From positions 1-64,000 of the forward strand of contig JAHBWW010000001.1 in assembly GCA_019636795.1 (NCBI GenBank): a stretch of 64,000 bases of DNA, written 5' to 3'. The stretch comes from Phycisphaeraceae bacterium. Its GTDB lineage: Bacteria; Planctomycetota; Phycisphaerae; Phycisphaerales; UBA1924. A model generated the notes under the pieces. That model did no database searches and was not told the origin of the DNA. It was given only the letters and a program-made list of their open reading frames with translations. Both the position numbers and the translations under genes were made by a program. This document shows positions 1 through 9,196 of the stretch, piece by piece. The stretch's first letter is position 1. Every line of letters starts with the position of its first letter.

Positions 1-44
1 TGGGTTTTTTTCCCCCGGTTTTTTCCCCCCCCCCCCCCCCCCCC
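1..44. other. Homopolymer run, probable assembly edge artefact
   Basis: The window opens with alternating T, C, G and T runs followed by an uninterrupted C run of about 20 bases. Nothing else in the window looks like this. It resembles a read-end or contig-end artefact rather than biology. The normal sequence begins at about base 45. Confidence 0.7.
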
Positions 45-87
45 GAGTACGATTTGCGTCGGACACAAACCTGACTGGAGGTTTTTC

Positions 88-1209
88 GTGTCGGAGCGAG
101 CCTGCAACTCTTGGAGCCTCGTGAGCCTTTCACTCCTTGTAGTGGCAACGGCGTGCGCCGGTGCCCAGGAACTCGGTTCACTCGAATGGTTCAAAGCCAA
201 GTGGGCACAGGCTGAGATCCGCCCAATCCCTGACAACACCTATATTGAATACATCATCGAGTCCCCCGTTCCCGGCGGCGAAGACGAGCTCAATCGCCTG
301 CGAGCACTTGTTGATGGCAAGCCTGACCATCCGCTTCGCAGGCAATTTGAAGACCTGCAATGGCAAATGACCAATGGTGCAAAGTCTACTCGGCATCGAC
401 TCTGGTACAGCAATCCAAACCTCTGGCGATTGAGTCAGGATTATCACCATCAGATTCCGATTCCCTTTGTCGATCGGGCTGTACACGGTCGCGAAGCATG
501 GCAACTTACGAATAGAGATCTGAGCCTTGTCAATCCCCGAAACCCTCCGCCCGACCGGAACCCCGCAGAAGCCCTCAGTGCGCTTCCATTCTACTTACAA
601 GGCTGGCTCCATCCCGGAATGAGCCCGGGAAGCCCTCTTCGGCTTCAACCAACTGACGCAAAACTGCAAGGCAATAACTGGTCCGGTACAATTCAGTCCG
701 CGGACGGCAATCGTCACTTCCAAATCGCTGGCACCATTATTGACGACGAGTGGATTCGAATTGAATCCAGAACTGTCACACTTTCGTCTGATGAGCCTAT
801 GTGGGAAGGGGCGGTCACCAGATTCTCGGATTGGCGTTATCATGAACTGCATCGCTCTTGGGCGGCACATCGCGTGAGTTCTCTCGACTCGCATGGCGAA
901 CCGGGACAAACGATGATCCTTATCGAAATGCGACCACTCGAACCCGGCGAACTTACCGCCTTGGTGACCACTCCGACCGTCGACGGCTCTGATCCCATTC
1001 GAGGCACTTCGACGTTCACTGCCATCAACGATTTCCGTGACGGCACCAGAACAGATCTTCGTGGTCCCGAACCGGTTACGTCACCCCTCTCCATCGGAGC
1101 CTCGCGCCAGCCTCACCCCGCCTGGCTGACGCAGGCCGGATGGGTATTCGTTGCAGTCATCATCAGCGTCCTCGTCTGGATGCGCCTCAAATCAGCCAGA
1201 AGCCCATAA
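88..1209 (+). CDS. Secreted/membrane-anchored protein of unknown function
   Basis: A 373-residue protein with a GTG start, supported by GGAGG at 77-81, six bases upstream. The first 27 residues form a signal peptide ending near ACAGAQ, and residues about 347-366 form one C-terminal membrane helix followed by a short basic tail (RLKSARSP). It should therefore be exported and anchored by its C-terminus. The middle is tryptophan-rich and mostly beta-predicted, with no motif I recognise. It is followed after 21 bases by another small secreted protein and then a pseudopilin, so it may belong to an envelope or secretion cluster. No function is proposed. Confidence 0.8.
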   Translation: MSERACNSWSLVSLSLLVVATACAGAQELGSLEWFKAKWAQAEIRPIPDNTYIEYIIESPVPGGEDELNRLRALVDGKPDHPLRRQFEDLQWQMTNGAKSTRHRLWYSNPNLWRLSQDYHHQIPIPFVDRAVHGREAWQLTNRDLSLVNPRNPPPDRNPAEALSALPFYLQGWLHPGMSPGSPLRLQPTDAKLQGNNWSGTIQSADGNRHFQIAGTIIDDEWIRIESRTVTLSSDEPMWEGAVTRFSDWRYHELHRSWAAHRVSSLDSHGEPGQTMILIEMRPLEPGELTALVTTPTVDGSDPIRGTSTFTAINDFRDGTRTDLRGPEPVTSPLSIGASRQPHPAWLTQAGWVFVAVIISVLVWMRLKSARSP

Positions 1210-1230
1210 CAACCTCAAAAGGAAAATCTC

Positions 1231-1542
1231 GTGTTGAGACACGACCGGAATTCAAGGACACAAGTTGGCGTCATTGCTCTTGGAGTTGCGATCATAACTC
1301 TTCCTCTTTCCGCACAATGCTGGAACGAACTCTACATGGGTAAGGCCTGCAGCCTTACTGAATGCGATACTACTGGATCTTGTAACGTTGTCGAAACTTT
1401 GCTTGACGAGGATGTCAAGATATCTACAAGCCCGGGACTGCGTGACCGAAGAGATGAAGCAACGTACTTGTGCTGGAAAACGTGGAAGGTTCACAATGAA
1501 TTGGCACAGTGTGTGGTGCGGAAAAATCGCGAGTTACAATAG
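1231..1542 (+). CDS. Small cysteine-containing secreted protein
   Basis: A 103-residue protein with a GTG start preceded by AAAAGGA at 1217-1223. A hydrophobic segment (VGVIALGVAIITLPLSAQC) is consistent with a signal peptide cut after LSAQ. The mature part has six to seven cysteines, which suggests disulphides outside the cytoplasm. It lies between a secreted anchored protein and a pseudopilin on the same strand. Short Cys-rich proteins of this kind often occur beside pseudopilin genes in planctomycetes, but I assign no function. Confidence 0.6.
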   Translation: MLRHDRNSRTQVGVIALGVAIITLPLSAQCWNELYMGKACSLTECDTTGSCNVVETLLDEDVKISTSPGLRDRRDEATYLCWKTWKVHNELAQCVVRKNRELQ

Positions 1543-1555
1543 CCACAAGAATGAG

Positions 1556-1666
1556 GTGGTCGTGCTCTTGCTGCGAAACGTCATCATCATAGTATTGCTG
1601 CTCGCCGGACTCTTGCCAGATCGATGGGTTAATGCTCAACGACCCGCCGCTGTGACTTCTCGATGA
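1556..1666 (+). CDS. Possible tiny exported peptide overlapping the pseudopilin start
   Basis: A reading frame of about 36 codons starts at GTG 1556 or 1562 and ends in the TGA at 1664-1666, overlapping the next start as ATGA. The peptide has a run of Val/Leu/Ile (about 15 residues) and then an NAQ motif like a signal-peptidase site, leaving only about ten mature residues. The stop/start overlap is the main reason to take it seriously. The ribosome site is poor. It may instead be an unused leader. Confidence 0.3.
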   Translation: MVVLLLRNVIIIVLLLAGLLPDRWVNAQRPAAVTSR

Positions 1667-2394
1667 CTTTCCAACGTCACCATCACGCGTACACCCTGAT
1701 CGAGTTACTCCTTGTGGTTTCACTCGTGGGTGTACTTGCTTTTTTGCTACTTCCTGCCCTCAGTGGAATCCGCAATTCGGCAAGAGACCTGGCCTCGATC
1801 GTCAATATGCACTCTCACGCGCAGATTCTCTCTGCGTACGCTGGCGATCACAACGACTACTTACCGGCAATCACGCACCCGAAGGCAACTTGGTCCGTCA
1901 TCCGCGGGTGCGGCTCGATTCATCAGGTGCCATATTTTCATGCCGCATACCTCTGGCATGTAGCGCTGTGCGATTCTTATTACGATGGAAACCCTTCTCA
2001 CGCATCCTTCTCTCACCCCGGATCTCAAGAAGAGTTGCCTGCAAACTCCTACCTCTTGACAGCGTCGTACATGGCAATGCCACAATACTGGAGTGTCGAA
2101 TCCCGATTGGCAGGAAATCAACAGTGGGCACACTCTCGCGTTACCAATACAGTCTTCGCTTCATCAAAGGCTGTTCTTACAGAATGGCACCCGCAAAAAG
2201 AACTTCCATTCCCGTCAACCAATCCATTGCATGTGGGACTCGCATTTATTGACGGCAGCGCAGGGCGCGTTGACGCTGCGGATCTCATCGACCCCTACCC
2301 CCAAGGTGATGGCGGGGGTCACGGTGGATTTCTCCCAATCGGTGTCTATGGCATGCACACCATCGAAGGCTGGCGAGGGCGCGACCGCCGCTGA
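1663..2394 (+). CDS. Type II/IV pseudopilin-like protein (prepilin N-terminal methylation motif)
   Basis: A 243-residue protein. Residues 8-30 are the classic class III signal: a short basic leader, then YTLIELLLVVSLVGVL as the hydrophobic helix. Prepilin peptidase would cut before the aromatic residue, and Glu5 of the mature chain is present (TLIE). The rest is a soluble head with SGIRNSARD, typical of the DUF1559-type pseudopilins that planctomycetes carry in many copies. The C-terminus has a DG-rich display region (INGS-like FIDGSAGRVD). It probably contributes to a type II secretion pseudopilus or is an orphan member of that family. The start overlaps the upstream micro-ORF by ATGA. Confidence 0.85.
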   Translation: MTFQRHHHAYTLIELLLVVSLVGVLAFLLLPALSGIRNSARDLASIVNMHSHAQILSAYAGDHNDYLPAITHPKATWSVIRGCGSIHQVPYFHAAYLWHVALCDSYYDGNPSHASFSHPGSQEELPANSYLLTASYMAMPQYWSVESRLAGNQQWAHSRVTNTVFASSKAVLTEWHPQKELPFPSTNPLHVGLAFIDGSAGRVDAADLIDPYPQGDGGGHGGFLPIGVYGMHTIEGWRGRDRR

Positions 2395-2411
2395 GCATCT
2401 CCCCGTCGGCC

Positions 2412-4094
2412 TCACACCCCACGATCGCTCGACCCCAGCGCATCGAGACCATCGCCATACTGTCCGCGCAGCGGCTCGACGACTTCCGCAATGAAGCGCT
2501 CAGTCTGCTCCACTGCTCGGCCCACATATTTCATCGGGTCCATCAGGTTCGACCAATCGAGCTCGCGCGTCAGCGGGCCGCCGCGGGCGGTGGACCAGAA
2601 GGCCTTGTCGTTCTGCAGACGATCGAGCAGGTCGTTATCGAGCCCTTCGTGCTTGACGCGCATGCCCGCAGCCTGCGCGTGCGCGCGGATGATCTCGTGA
2701 TATTCCTGCCGATCGCCACCCGCCTTGACGGCTTCCATGAGGATATTTTCGGTGGCGAGGAAGGGCAGTTCGGCCATGAGGTTCTTGCGGACCATCGCCT
2801 CATGCACGACGAGGCCGCTGGCGACTTCGTGCATCAGGTCGAGGCAGCCATCGAGCGCGAGAAAGGCCTCGGGCAGCGACAGGCGACGGTTCGAGGAATC
2901 ATCGAGCGTGCGTTCGAGCCACTGCGTCGCAGCCGTGTCGTAGGCGTTGCCCACCAGATTCATGACAAATCGAGCAAGCCCGCAGATGCGCTCGCACTTC
3001 ATCGGATTGCGCTTATAAGGCATCGCTGACGAACCAATCTGCTTCTCACCAAACGGCTCGTCGATCTCCTTGCGGTTCGAGAGGAGACGAATGTCGGTGG
3101 CGATCTTGTGGAGGACAGCGGCGACGGAGGCGAGGTCGGCGAGAACTTGGACATCAAGCACACGCGGGTAGGTTTGGCCGGTGATCAGCGGCGTCAACCT
3201 GAAGCAGTACTCGCGGCTCTCATGCCACATAAAGTTCTCAACGGTTTGCGACGCATAATCATCTGCCATTCGATCGAAGCCGGCGTTTGCTCGCATCTGG
3301 GCAGCAATTGCATCGCGTCGATCTGCCGCATGCTCAGGCTCGAAATCGACTTCGTCCCCTAGTAGTCGCGCGATCGTTTGAGTTTCAAAACGATCAACAA
3401 GGTCCTCATTGTTATCCAAGAGCGCGAGAAAGGAAGCTTGAGTACCCGTTGCGCCGCGGAACCCGCGAAGCACCGGACTTGAGCCAGCCGGAAGGTCGGG
3501 CGCGTGGATCAGGCGAGTCGCAGCAAGGTAAAGGTCGTATCCCCAGTTTGCGAATCGACGCCCTACGGTAATCGGCTGGGCCGCCTGATAGTGCGTGAAA
3601 CCCAGCGTCGGAAGGCTTTGAAAGCGATCGGCCCCATCGCCGAACGCGCTCATCACTTGCACAACCTTGGTAATGACGATCTGTATCGTCTCGCCAAGAA
3701 TTGATAAATCCGCATTACACACCACATCCTGACTCGTACACCCCAGATGAATAATCGCCTTGGCCTTCGGGCATTGCTCGCCGAGGCAGTGCACATGCGC
3801 CATCACATCGTGTCGCAGTTCACGCTCAAGTTCCGCCGCCCGCGCGATTTCCGCATCACTGATCCCGCGCTCGACAACCGCTCGCAACTCCTCGACCTGC
3901 TCGGCCGAGACCAGAGGCTGCTGATCGCGCGCCGCAGGCCAGTCCTTCGTCACCTCATGCTGCGCCTCAGCCACCGCCAGCCAGATGCGTCGCCACGTGT
4001 TGAACTTATGCCGAGGCGACCACAGCCGCAGCATCTCCGGGCTGGCGTTACGCGTGGCGAGCGGGCTGGTGTAGGTGTCGTTGGAGTTAGTCAT
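2412..4094 (-). CDS. purB: Adenylosuccinate lyase (animal-like subclass)
   Basis: Catalyses two steps of purine synthesis: SAICAR to AICAR plus fumarate, and adenylosuccinate to AMP plus fumarate, in the cytoplasm as a tetramer. The fumarase-superfamily signature GSSAMPYKRNP is at about residues 355-365, with the catalytic Ser in the loop and the general-acid His in TLGFTHYQ near residue 168. At about 560 residues it is longer than usual bacterial PurB (430-480). It matches the animal enzyme closely (SPLATRNASPEM, ELRHDVMAHVH, ATENILM), with an extra stretch of about 50 residues near 240-300. Start taken at ATG 4094; a TTG two codons upstream (4100) is possible and neither has a clear Shine-Dalgarno. 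Neighbours are unrelated. Confidence 0.95.
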   Translation of the reverse strand: MTNSNDTYTSPLATRNASPEMLRLWSPRHKFNTWRRIWLAVAEAQHEVTKDWPAARDQQPLVSAEQVEELRAVVERGISDAEIARAAELERELRHDVMAHVHCLGEQCPKAKAIIHLGCTSQDVVCNADLSILGETIQIVITKVVQVMSAFGDGADRFQSLPTLGFTHYQAAQPITVGRRFANWGYDLYLAATRLIHAPDLPAGSSPVLRGFRGATGTQASFLALLDNNEDLVDRFETQTIARLLGDEVDFEPEHAADRRDAIAAQMRANAGFDRMADDYASQTVENFMWHESREYCFRLTPLITGQTYPRVLDVQVLADLASVAAVLHKIATDIRLLSNRKEIDEPFGEKQIGSSAMPYKRNPMKCERICGLARFVMNLVGNAYDTAATQWLERTLDDSSNRRLSLPEAFLALDGCLDLMHEVASGLVVHEAMVRKNLMAELPFLATENILMEAVKAGGDRQEYHEIIRAHAQAAGMRVKHEGLDNDLLDRLQNDKAFWSTARGGPLTRELDWSNLMDPMKYVGRAVEQTERFIAEVVEPLRGQYGDGLDALGSSDRGV

Positions 4095-4160
4095 CGACAA
4101 AAGCGTAGGGGCCGCTCAACTTCCTGGGCTTGCCGCATAACCTGTTCCCGACTCACTCAT

Positions 4161-6344
4161 TCATCGGCTTGCTCCGACCAGATCCGCGGTCGTAAACTCG
4201 ACCAGGCTCAGCGCCCCGCTCTCATTGGCCACATACCGATACACCGAACCATCAGCGCTGAACGCACCACCCGCCCGCGCATACGTCTGACTCGGGTGTG
4301 TCTCTGGCTCATTCGTTGCCAGCGGGACAACGTTCAGGGGGGCATAGGCCGGCGGAGGGCATGCAATCGGTCGCCCATTCATATACAGAGTCCAATTCAG
4401 ATTGGTTGAGAAAGACTCGGACGATTCTGGATCCCCTGTACCCAGCCAATGCAGTGTGTTACGTGTGTCGGGTGTAAACGCAATGCCCCGCACCGCCGCA
4501 AAACGTCCCGCCGGACGCCCGCCATAGAGGTCGGCCTGCCACACACCATCACGCAGAATGGCATAGGCATGATTCGACCGATAGCGCAAGTCATGCGTCA
4601 AATTTGCTTTGCCACCTTTGATATCTGTTGGCTCTGCCAACTGGTGTCGCAATTCAATCACAAAGACACTGTGCTCTCCGGTTTCGTCGAGTATCAAATG
4701 CCCATTGAACCCGTGAGAAATCGAGTTTGACAACTGAATCTCGTGAGGCCCGGCCAGAAGCCAGCAGCCTTCAGCCTTGCCTGCCGGCGAAGTTACCATT
4801 CCGCCAAACACCAACCCATTACCGCTGACCGCAAGGTTGCCCAGATGCTCATACTGCGGGCTGACCTCGTCGCCAACCGCCACACGCCACACGCGAGCCT
4901 CAAACGGCCCCCGTGGCGTCTCCTTCATGATCGTTTCCTCGATTCGCACAAGCGTTCCGGGTTCCTTGACCAACGGCATGCTTCGTCCCTGGCCTGAATC
5001 GATCCTGCCTCGGATGCCCTCGGACTCCTCGCCGTTATTTACGCGGTAGACATAGCCGTCCTTCTGTGCCCAATACGAAAGGTCTCCGCTTTCGCTCAGT
5101 CGCAGATAGCCGACCTGTCCATACTCCGCGTCCGTTCGGCCGGCGTGTTCAACGCGCATGCCGCGTTCCAGTTTGCGCACCAGTGCAAAGCCCGAGCCGC
5201 GGTCCGCAAACACAATATCCACGACCTTCAGTGCGTCCTGAGTCGAGACATTGCTCAATCGCAGCACGATCTGGCCTCCAACCACCACAACCGGCACGAA
5301 ATTCGTCGTGTCTCCCTCACTGGCAGCGACATCGGCGATATACCCCCAGTTACTGCCGTCGGGCGCGATCGTGATGCCACGAATGTCGCGCACCACCGGC
5401 CCAACTGGCTTGCCAATCCAGAGCTGCTCACCGCCTTCATCCGTCAGCATCACACCAATCGCTGTACCAAGCGCCTGCTCATGTTCGATCGAATCCGAGT
5501 GATAACTCAAACGCTGCAATCGGACGGGAACACGTTCCTCGCCATACACCATCTGCCGTGCTGGCGAACGCTGCTCTTCATCATTGATCCAGTGTGCATA
5601 CGCAAGTTCCTCCCCGACGAACCGTAGCGTTTCAATTCCGCTCAACGGCCCGATCAGCGCACCGTCGACACACACAAAACCCTGATTCTTCCCACCAGCA
5701 GCTTGGCGAAAGCCACTCGCAGCAACGCGTGCGCCAGACGCACTGAACACCAGCGACTGGCGGTTAATATGCTCGATCCCCTCCCCAACCTGATCGTTGA
5801 CGACGAGATGTTGCAGATCGCCACGCCTGAGCACATACGCCACGGTCGCTCCATCAGGGCTGAACGCGATACCACTGACGACTTCGTCACCCGCAGGCCC
5901 CGCTTTGCCGTTCACAAACACCGCCTGTCGGCTCCCCGAGCGCCCCACCCACGCCGCACGATCAAGCAACGGAGAAAACACCACCGACTCCAGTTTCACA
6001 TCCGCAGGCAGTGTTCCCAGCGGCACCACCCGGCTCGGTTGCACAGAGAGCGCACCCGCTTGCGCAGAACTCGCCTCAGCAACGACCTCGCTCGAAGTTG
6101 ATCCACTTCCCTCGGCTCCGGGCTTAGGCGTTTCCGCAGGTGTCGCTTCGCCATCCTTCTGCGAACCTTGTTTCTCTTTGGCCCCTTCACCCTCGCCGGT
6201 GACATGCTTTTCCACTTCCTTGACCGCTTCCTCAGCCTTTTTCTTGAGCCTGTCCTTGAGCCCATCAAATTGCCCCAGCGCACTTCCAGCAGAAAAAACA
6301 GACACCAGCGAAACTGCAACAACTGAACGATTCAGACTCTTCAT
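4161..6344 (-). CDS. Secreted WD40/TolB-like beta-propeller protein
   Basis: A 727-residue protein. The start at 6344 is chosen because GGAGGTG lies six bases upstream and a signal peptide follows (SVVAVSLVSVFSAGSALGQ). After cleavage comes a charged low-complexity linker (Lys/Glu/Pro/Ser, residues 25-100). The rest has repeated blades such as FSPDGATVAYV, with alternating hydrophobic residues typical of TolB/WD40-like propellers. Mentions of Asp-Gly turns recur about every 45-60 residues. It is likely a periplasmic or surface binding protein; the ligand is unknown. It is transcribed alone, about 156 bases downstream of the cystathionine lyase gene on the same strand. Confidence 0.8.
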   Translation of the reverse strand: MKSLNRSVVAVSLVSVFSAGSALGQFDGLKDRLKKKAEEAVKEVEKHVTGEGEGAKEKQGSQKDGEATPAETPKPGAEGSGSTSSEVVAEASSAQAGALSVQPSRVVPLGTLPADVKLESVVFSPLLDRAAWVGRSGSRQAVFVNGKAGPAGDEVVSGIAFSPDGATVAYVLRRGDLQHLVVNDQVGEGIEHINRQSLVFSASGARVAASGFRQAAGGKNQGFVCVDGALIGPLSGIETLRFVGEELAYAHWINDEEQRSPARQMVYGEERVPVRLQRLSYHSDSIEHEQALGTAIGVMLTDEGGEQLWIGKPVGPVVRDIRGITIAPDGSNWGYIADVAASEGDTTNFVPVVVVGGQIVLRLSNVSTQDALKVVDIVFADRGSGFALVRKLERGMRVEHAGRTDAEYGQVGYLRLSESGDLSYWAQKDGYVYRVNNGEESEGIRGRIDSGQGRSMPLVKEPGTLVRIEETIMKETPRGPFEARVWRVAVGDEVSPQYEHLGNLAVSGNGLVFGGMVTSPAGKAEGCWLLAGPHEIQLSNSISHGFNGHLILDETGEHSVFVIELRHQLAEPTDIKGGKANLTHDLRYRSNHAYAILRDGVWQADLYGGRPAGRFAAVRGIAFTPDTRNTLHWLGTGDPESSESFSTNLNWTLYMNGRPIACPPPAYAPLNVVPLATNEPETHPSQTYARAGGAFSADGSVYRYVANESGALSLVEFTTADLVGASR

Positions 6345-6500
6345 GATGCACACCTCCAGATCGCCTCGGCCGTCCAAACGTCGAACACCGAATGCCAATC
6401 TCCGCTACTGCTCCTGCGACACAATCGCCCAATGTGTGCAACCCTCCAGGAATTTCATCCCGAAGCTGCACAACTTCTGGCCACTTTCATGCTTTGACAC

Positions 6501-7658
6501 TCATCCCAGCGCCCTATCCAAGTCTGCGATCAGATCCGCAACATCTTCAATCCCAACGCTCAGCCGCACCAGCCCATCCGTAATGCCCAGCGCCGCCCTC
6601 TGGTCCGGCGGCACCGAAGCGTGCGTCATGATCGCCGGATGCTCGATGAGCGACTCGACCCCGCCCAGCGATTCAGCCAGACTGAAGATCCGCACGCGTT
6701 CGAGCATGCGCCGCGACGCATCGAGCCCGCCGCGCACATACACCGTCACAATGCCCCCGAACCCGCGCATCTGCTTCTTCGCCAGTTCGTGCTGCGGATG
6801 GCTCGCCAGTCCCGGATAGATCACCCGCTCGATCGCCTGGTGCCTCTCCATATGTTCCGCAATCGTCATCGCATTCGAGCAGTGCCGCTCCATGCGCACA
6901 TGCAGCGTCTTGGTCGATCGCAGGAACAGGAAGCACTCCATGATCCCCGGCACCGCGCCTTCCGAAAGCTGAATGAACTTCAGCCGCTTGTACAAATCCT
7001 CATCATTCACCACCAGCGCGCCGCCGATCGAGTCCGAGTGCCCACCGATGTACTTCGTCGCCGAGTGACACACGATGTCCGCCCCCAGCGCCAGCGGGCT
7101 CTGCAGGAAAGGCGACGCAAACGTGTTGTCCACCGCCACAAGCGCCCCAGCCGCCTTCCCGATCGCCGCCACCGCTGCGATGTCGATAATCTTGAGCATC
7201 GGGTTCGTCGGCGTCTCGAGCCATATCAACTTCGTCTTTGGTGTCACCGCCGCCTTGACACGCGAAACATCGGTCATATCAACCAGTTTCGTCACGATCC
7301 CAAGCTGCGCAAACACGCGATGAAACAGCCGGTTTGTCCCGCCGTACACATCGTCACACAGAATCACCTCGTCCCCCGCTTTGAGCACATGCAATACAGC
7401 GCCCGTCGCTGCAACGCCCGATGAATAGCACAACCCGAACCGCCCGCTTTCGAGGCTCGCCAGGTTCTGCTGCAACGCTTCGCGCGTCGGGTTCGCTGCC
7501 CGCGAATAGTCATATTCGCCCACAATCACGCCCGGCGACTTCTGCACGAACGTTGACGTCTGATAGATCGGCGTCATGATCGCGCCGGTAGTCGGGTCAG
7601 GCACCTGCCCCGCATGAATCGCCCGCGTCCCGAATCCATATGAACTTGCATCACGCAT
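6501..7658 (-). CDS. metB: Cystathionine gamma-lyase / gamma-synthase (PLP enzyme)
   Basis: A 385-residue Cys/Met-metabolism PLP enzyme of normal family length. The PLP lysine is K202 in HSATKYIGGHSD. YDYSRAANPTREALQ and the DNTFASP motif are both typical. It begins 21 bases after the cystathionine beta-synthase gene, so the pair probably performs reverse transsulfuration (homocysteine to cystathionine to cysteine), making lyase activity more likely than synthase activity. Sequence alone does not separate MetB from the lyase MccB/CTH. The intergenic stretch contains a direct repeat of about 14 bases spanning the end of the upstream gene. Confidence 0.92.
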   Translation of the reverse strand: MRDASSYGFGTRAIHAGQVPDPTTGAIMTPIYQTSTFVQKSPGVIVGEYDYSRAANPTREALQQNLASLESGRFGLCYSSGVAATGAVLHVLKAGDEVILCDDVYGGTNRLFHRVFAQLGIVTKLVDMTDVSRVKAAVTPKTKLIWLETPTNPMLKIIDIAAVAAIGKAAGALVAVDNTFASPFLQSPLALGADIVCHSATKYIGGHSDSIGGALVVNDEDLYKRLKFIQLSEGAVPGIMECFLFLRSTKTLHVRMERHCSNAMTIAEHMERHQAIERVIYPGLASHPQHELAKKQMRGFGGIVTVYVRGGLDASRRMLERVRIFSLAESLGGVESLIEHPAIMTHASVPPDQRAALGITDGLVRLSVGIEDVADLIADLDRALG

Positions 7659-7679
7659 CGCTCTTCACCGTTTCTTTCT

Positions 7680-9053
7680 TCACCGTTTCTGCTTCCTGGC
7701 CAAATGTTCGATCAGGTCAATCTCGGTCAGCACCGCCACGATCTTTCCATCCTCGATCACGATCGCCGCCTGATCCGCAGCAAAGACGCCAAACAACTCC
7801 TCGACGCGCGCCTGCGGATACACCAGCCCCCCGATCTTCGTCTCGATCGCGCTCACCGGCGAATCGCCCGTCACCTTCCCAGCCTGCAAACCCCTCAAAA
7901 TATCAACCTCGTGTACCATGCCCACGGGCTTCCCGCTCGCTTCGACCACCGGCACCTGCGAAATGCCCTTGTCGCGCATCACGCGCACCGCCTGCCCGAT
8001 CGAGTCGTCATGCGCCACCGTCACGACCGCACCGCGCCCCGCGATCAGTTCGCCAATGCTCCCCAGCCCGCGCTCCGGCTCCATAAAGCCGTGCATCTTC
8101 ATCCACTCGTCATTCAGATACTTCGTCACATACCGCGTGCCCGAGTCCGGCAGAATCGCCACGATCGTCTTGCCCGCGCCCCATTCGCGCGCCAGCCTGA
8201 GCGCAATGTGCGCCATCCCGCCCGATGATCCGCCGCAGAACAATCCCTCTTCCCGCGTCAACCGCCGCGCCGTCGTGAAACACTCATAATCCGACACCTG
8301 ATACATCTCATCGATCACGCTCGGATCGAACGCACGGCACACAATATCCTCGCCCAGCCCCTCCACCTTGTACACATAAGGCGTGCTCGGCTCGCCCGTC
8401 TTGAAAATGTTATAATGCACGCTCCCCAGCGGATCGACCCCGATGATCTTCGTCTTCGAGCCCTGCTTCTTGAAAAACCGGCCGATCCCGCTCGCCGTGC
8501 CGCCCGTGCCCGTCCCCACCACCACCGCGTCGATCTTCCCGCCATCGGTCTGCCGCCAGATCTCAGGCCCCGTCAACTTCTCGTGCGCCTCGATGTTCCA
8601 CTGGCTGTGATACTGATCCATGTAGAACGACCCCGGCGTCTCGGACGCCACACGCTTGGCCACATTCACATAATGGTCCGGCGAGTCCCCCGGCACATCC
8701 GTAGGCGTGATGATCACCTCCGCCCCGAACGCCCGCAACCCGTCAATCTTCTCCTGGCTCATCTTGTCAGGCATCGTGAACACGCACCGATACCCCTTGG
8801 CCGCCGCCGTCATCGCCGCACCCATCCCCGTATTCCCGCTCGTGTTCTCCACGATCGTCCCGCCTGGCCGCAGCAGCCCTTCCTCAGCCGCCCGCTCGAT
8901 GATGTACGCCGCCATGCGGTCCTTGATCGAACCCGCCGGGTTCATGAACTCGCACTTGACCAGCACCTCCGCCCACCCCGGCTCAACAACCCGATTGAGC
9001 CGCACCAGAGGCGTGTTGCCGATCGCTTCGAGAATACTGCCTTTCACATCCAC
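7680..9053 (-). CDS. cbs: Cystathionine beta-synthase with C-terminal CBS domain pair
   Basis: Condenses serine (or O-acetylserine) with homocysteine to cystathionine. Residues 1-320 are the fold-type II PLP domain: GNTPLVRLN at 12-20, PLP lysine K44 in AGSIKDRMA, NTSGNTGMG, the phosphate loop VGTGTGGTASG and CGGSSGG. Residues about 340-457 are two CBS motifs (ISQVPVVEASGKPVG, AIVIEDGKIVAVLTEIDL), probably regulatory. The open frame continues upstream to 9218, but GTG 9053 is preferred: it has GAGGGG six to seven bases upstream and gives 457 residues, the usual length. First gene of a two-gene operon with the gamma-lyase. Confidence 0.93.
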   Translation of the reverse strand: MDVKGSILEAIGNTPLVRLNRVVEPGWAEVLVKCEFMNPAGSIKDRMAAYIIERAAEEGLLRPGGTIVENTSGNTGMGAAMTAAAKGYRCVFTMPDKMSQEKIDGLRAFGAEVIITPTDVPGDSPDHYVNVAKRVASETPGSFYMDQYHSQWNIEAHEKLTGPEIWRQTDGGKIDAVVVGTGTGGTASGIGRFFKKQGSKTKIIGVDPLGSVHYNIFKTGEPSTPYVYKVEGLGEDIVCRAFDPSVIDEMYQVSDYECFTTARRLTREEGLFCGGSSGGMAHIALRLAREWGAGKTIVAILPDSGTRYVTKYLNDEWMKMHGFMEPERGLGSIGELIAGRGAVVTVAHDDSIGQAVRVMRDKGISQVPVVEASGKPVGMVHEVDILRGLQAGKVTGDSPVSAIETKIGGLVYPQARVEELFGVFAADQAAIVIEDGKIVAVLTEIDLIEHLARKQKR

Positions 9054-9196
9054 GCTTCGCCCCTCATTCTCTCGCTGCACCAACTCATGGCCGCGCACGG
9101 CAAGCATAGGAACGGGCACACTCAGCCGTGGCCACTCACGACGATACCTGGGAGCACAGACCCGACGCGTTTCTTTCCTGTACACTCGGCAAAGCG

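Noticed and set aside
7664-7692. Short direct repeat of about 14 bp at the cystathionine synthase/lyase junction
   Set aside because: It is a simple local duplication containing the stop region; no sign of a regulatory site or mobility.
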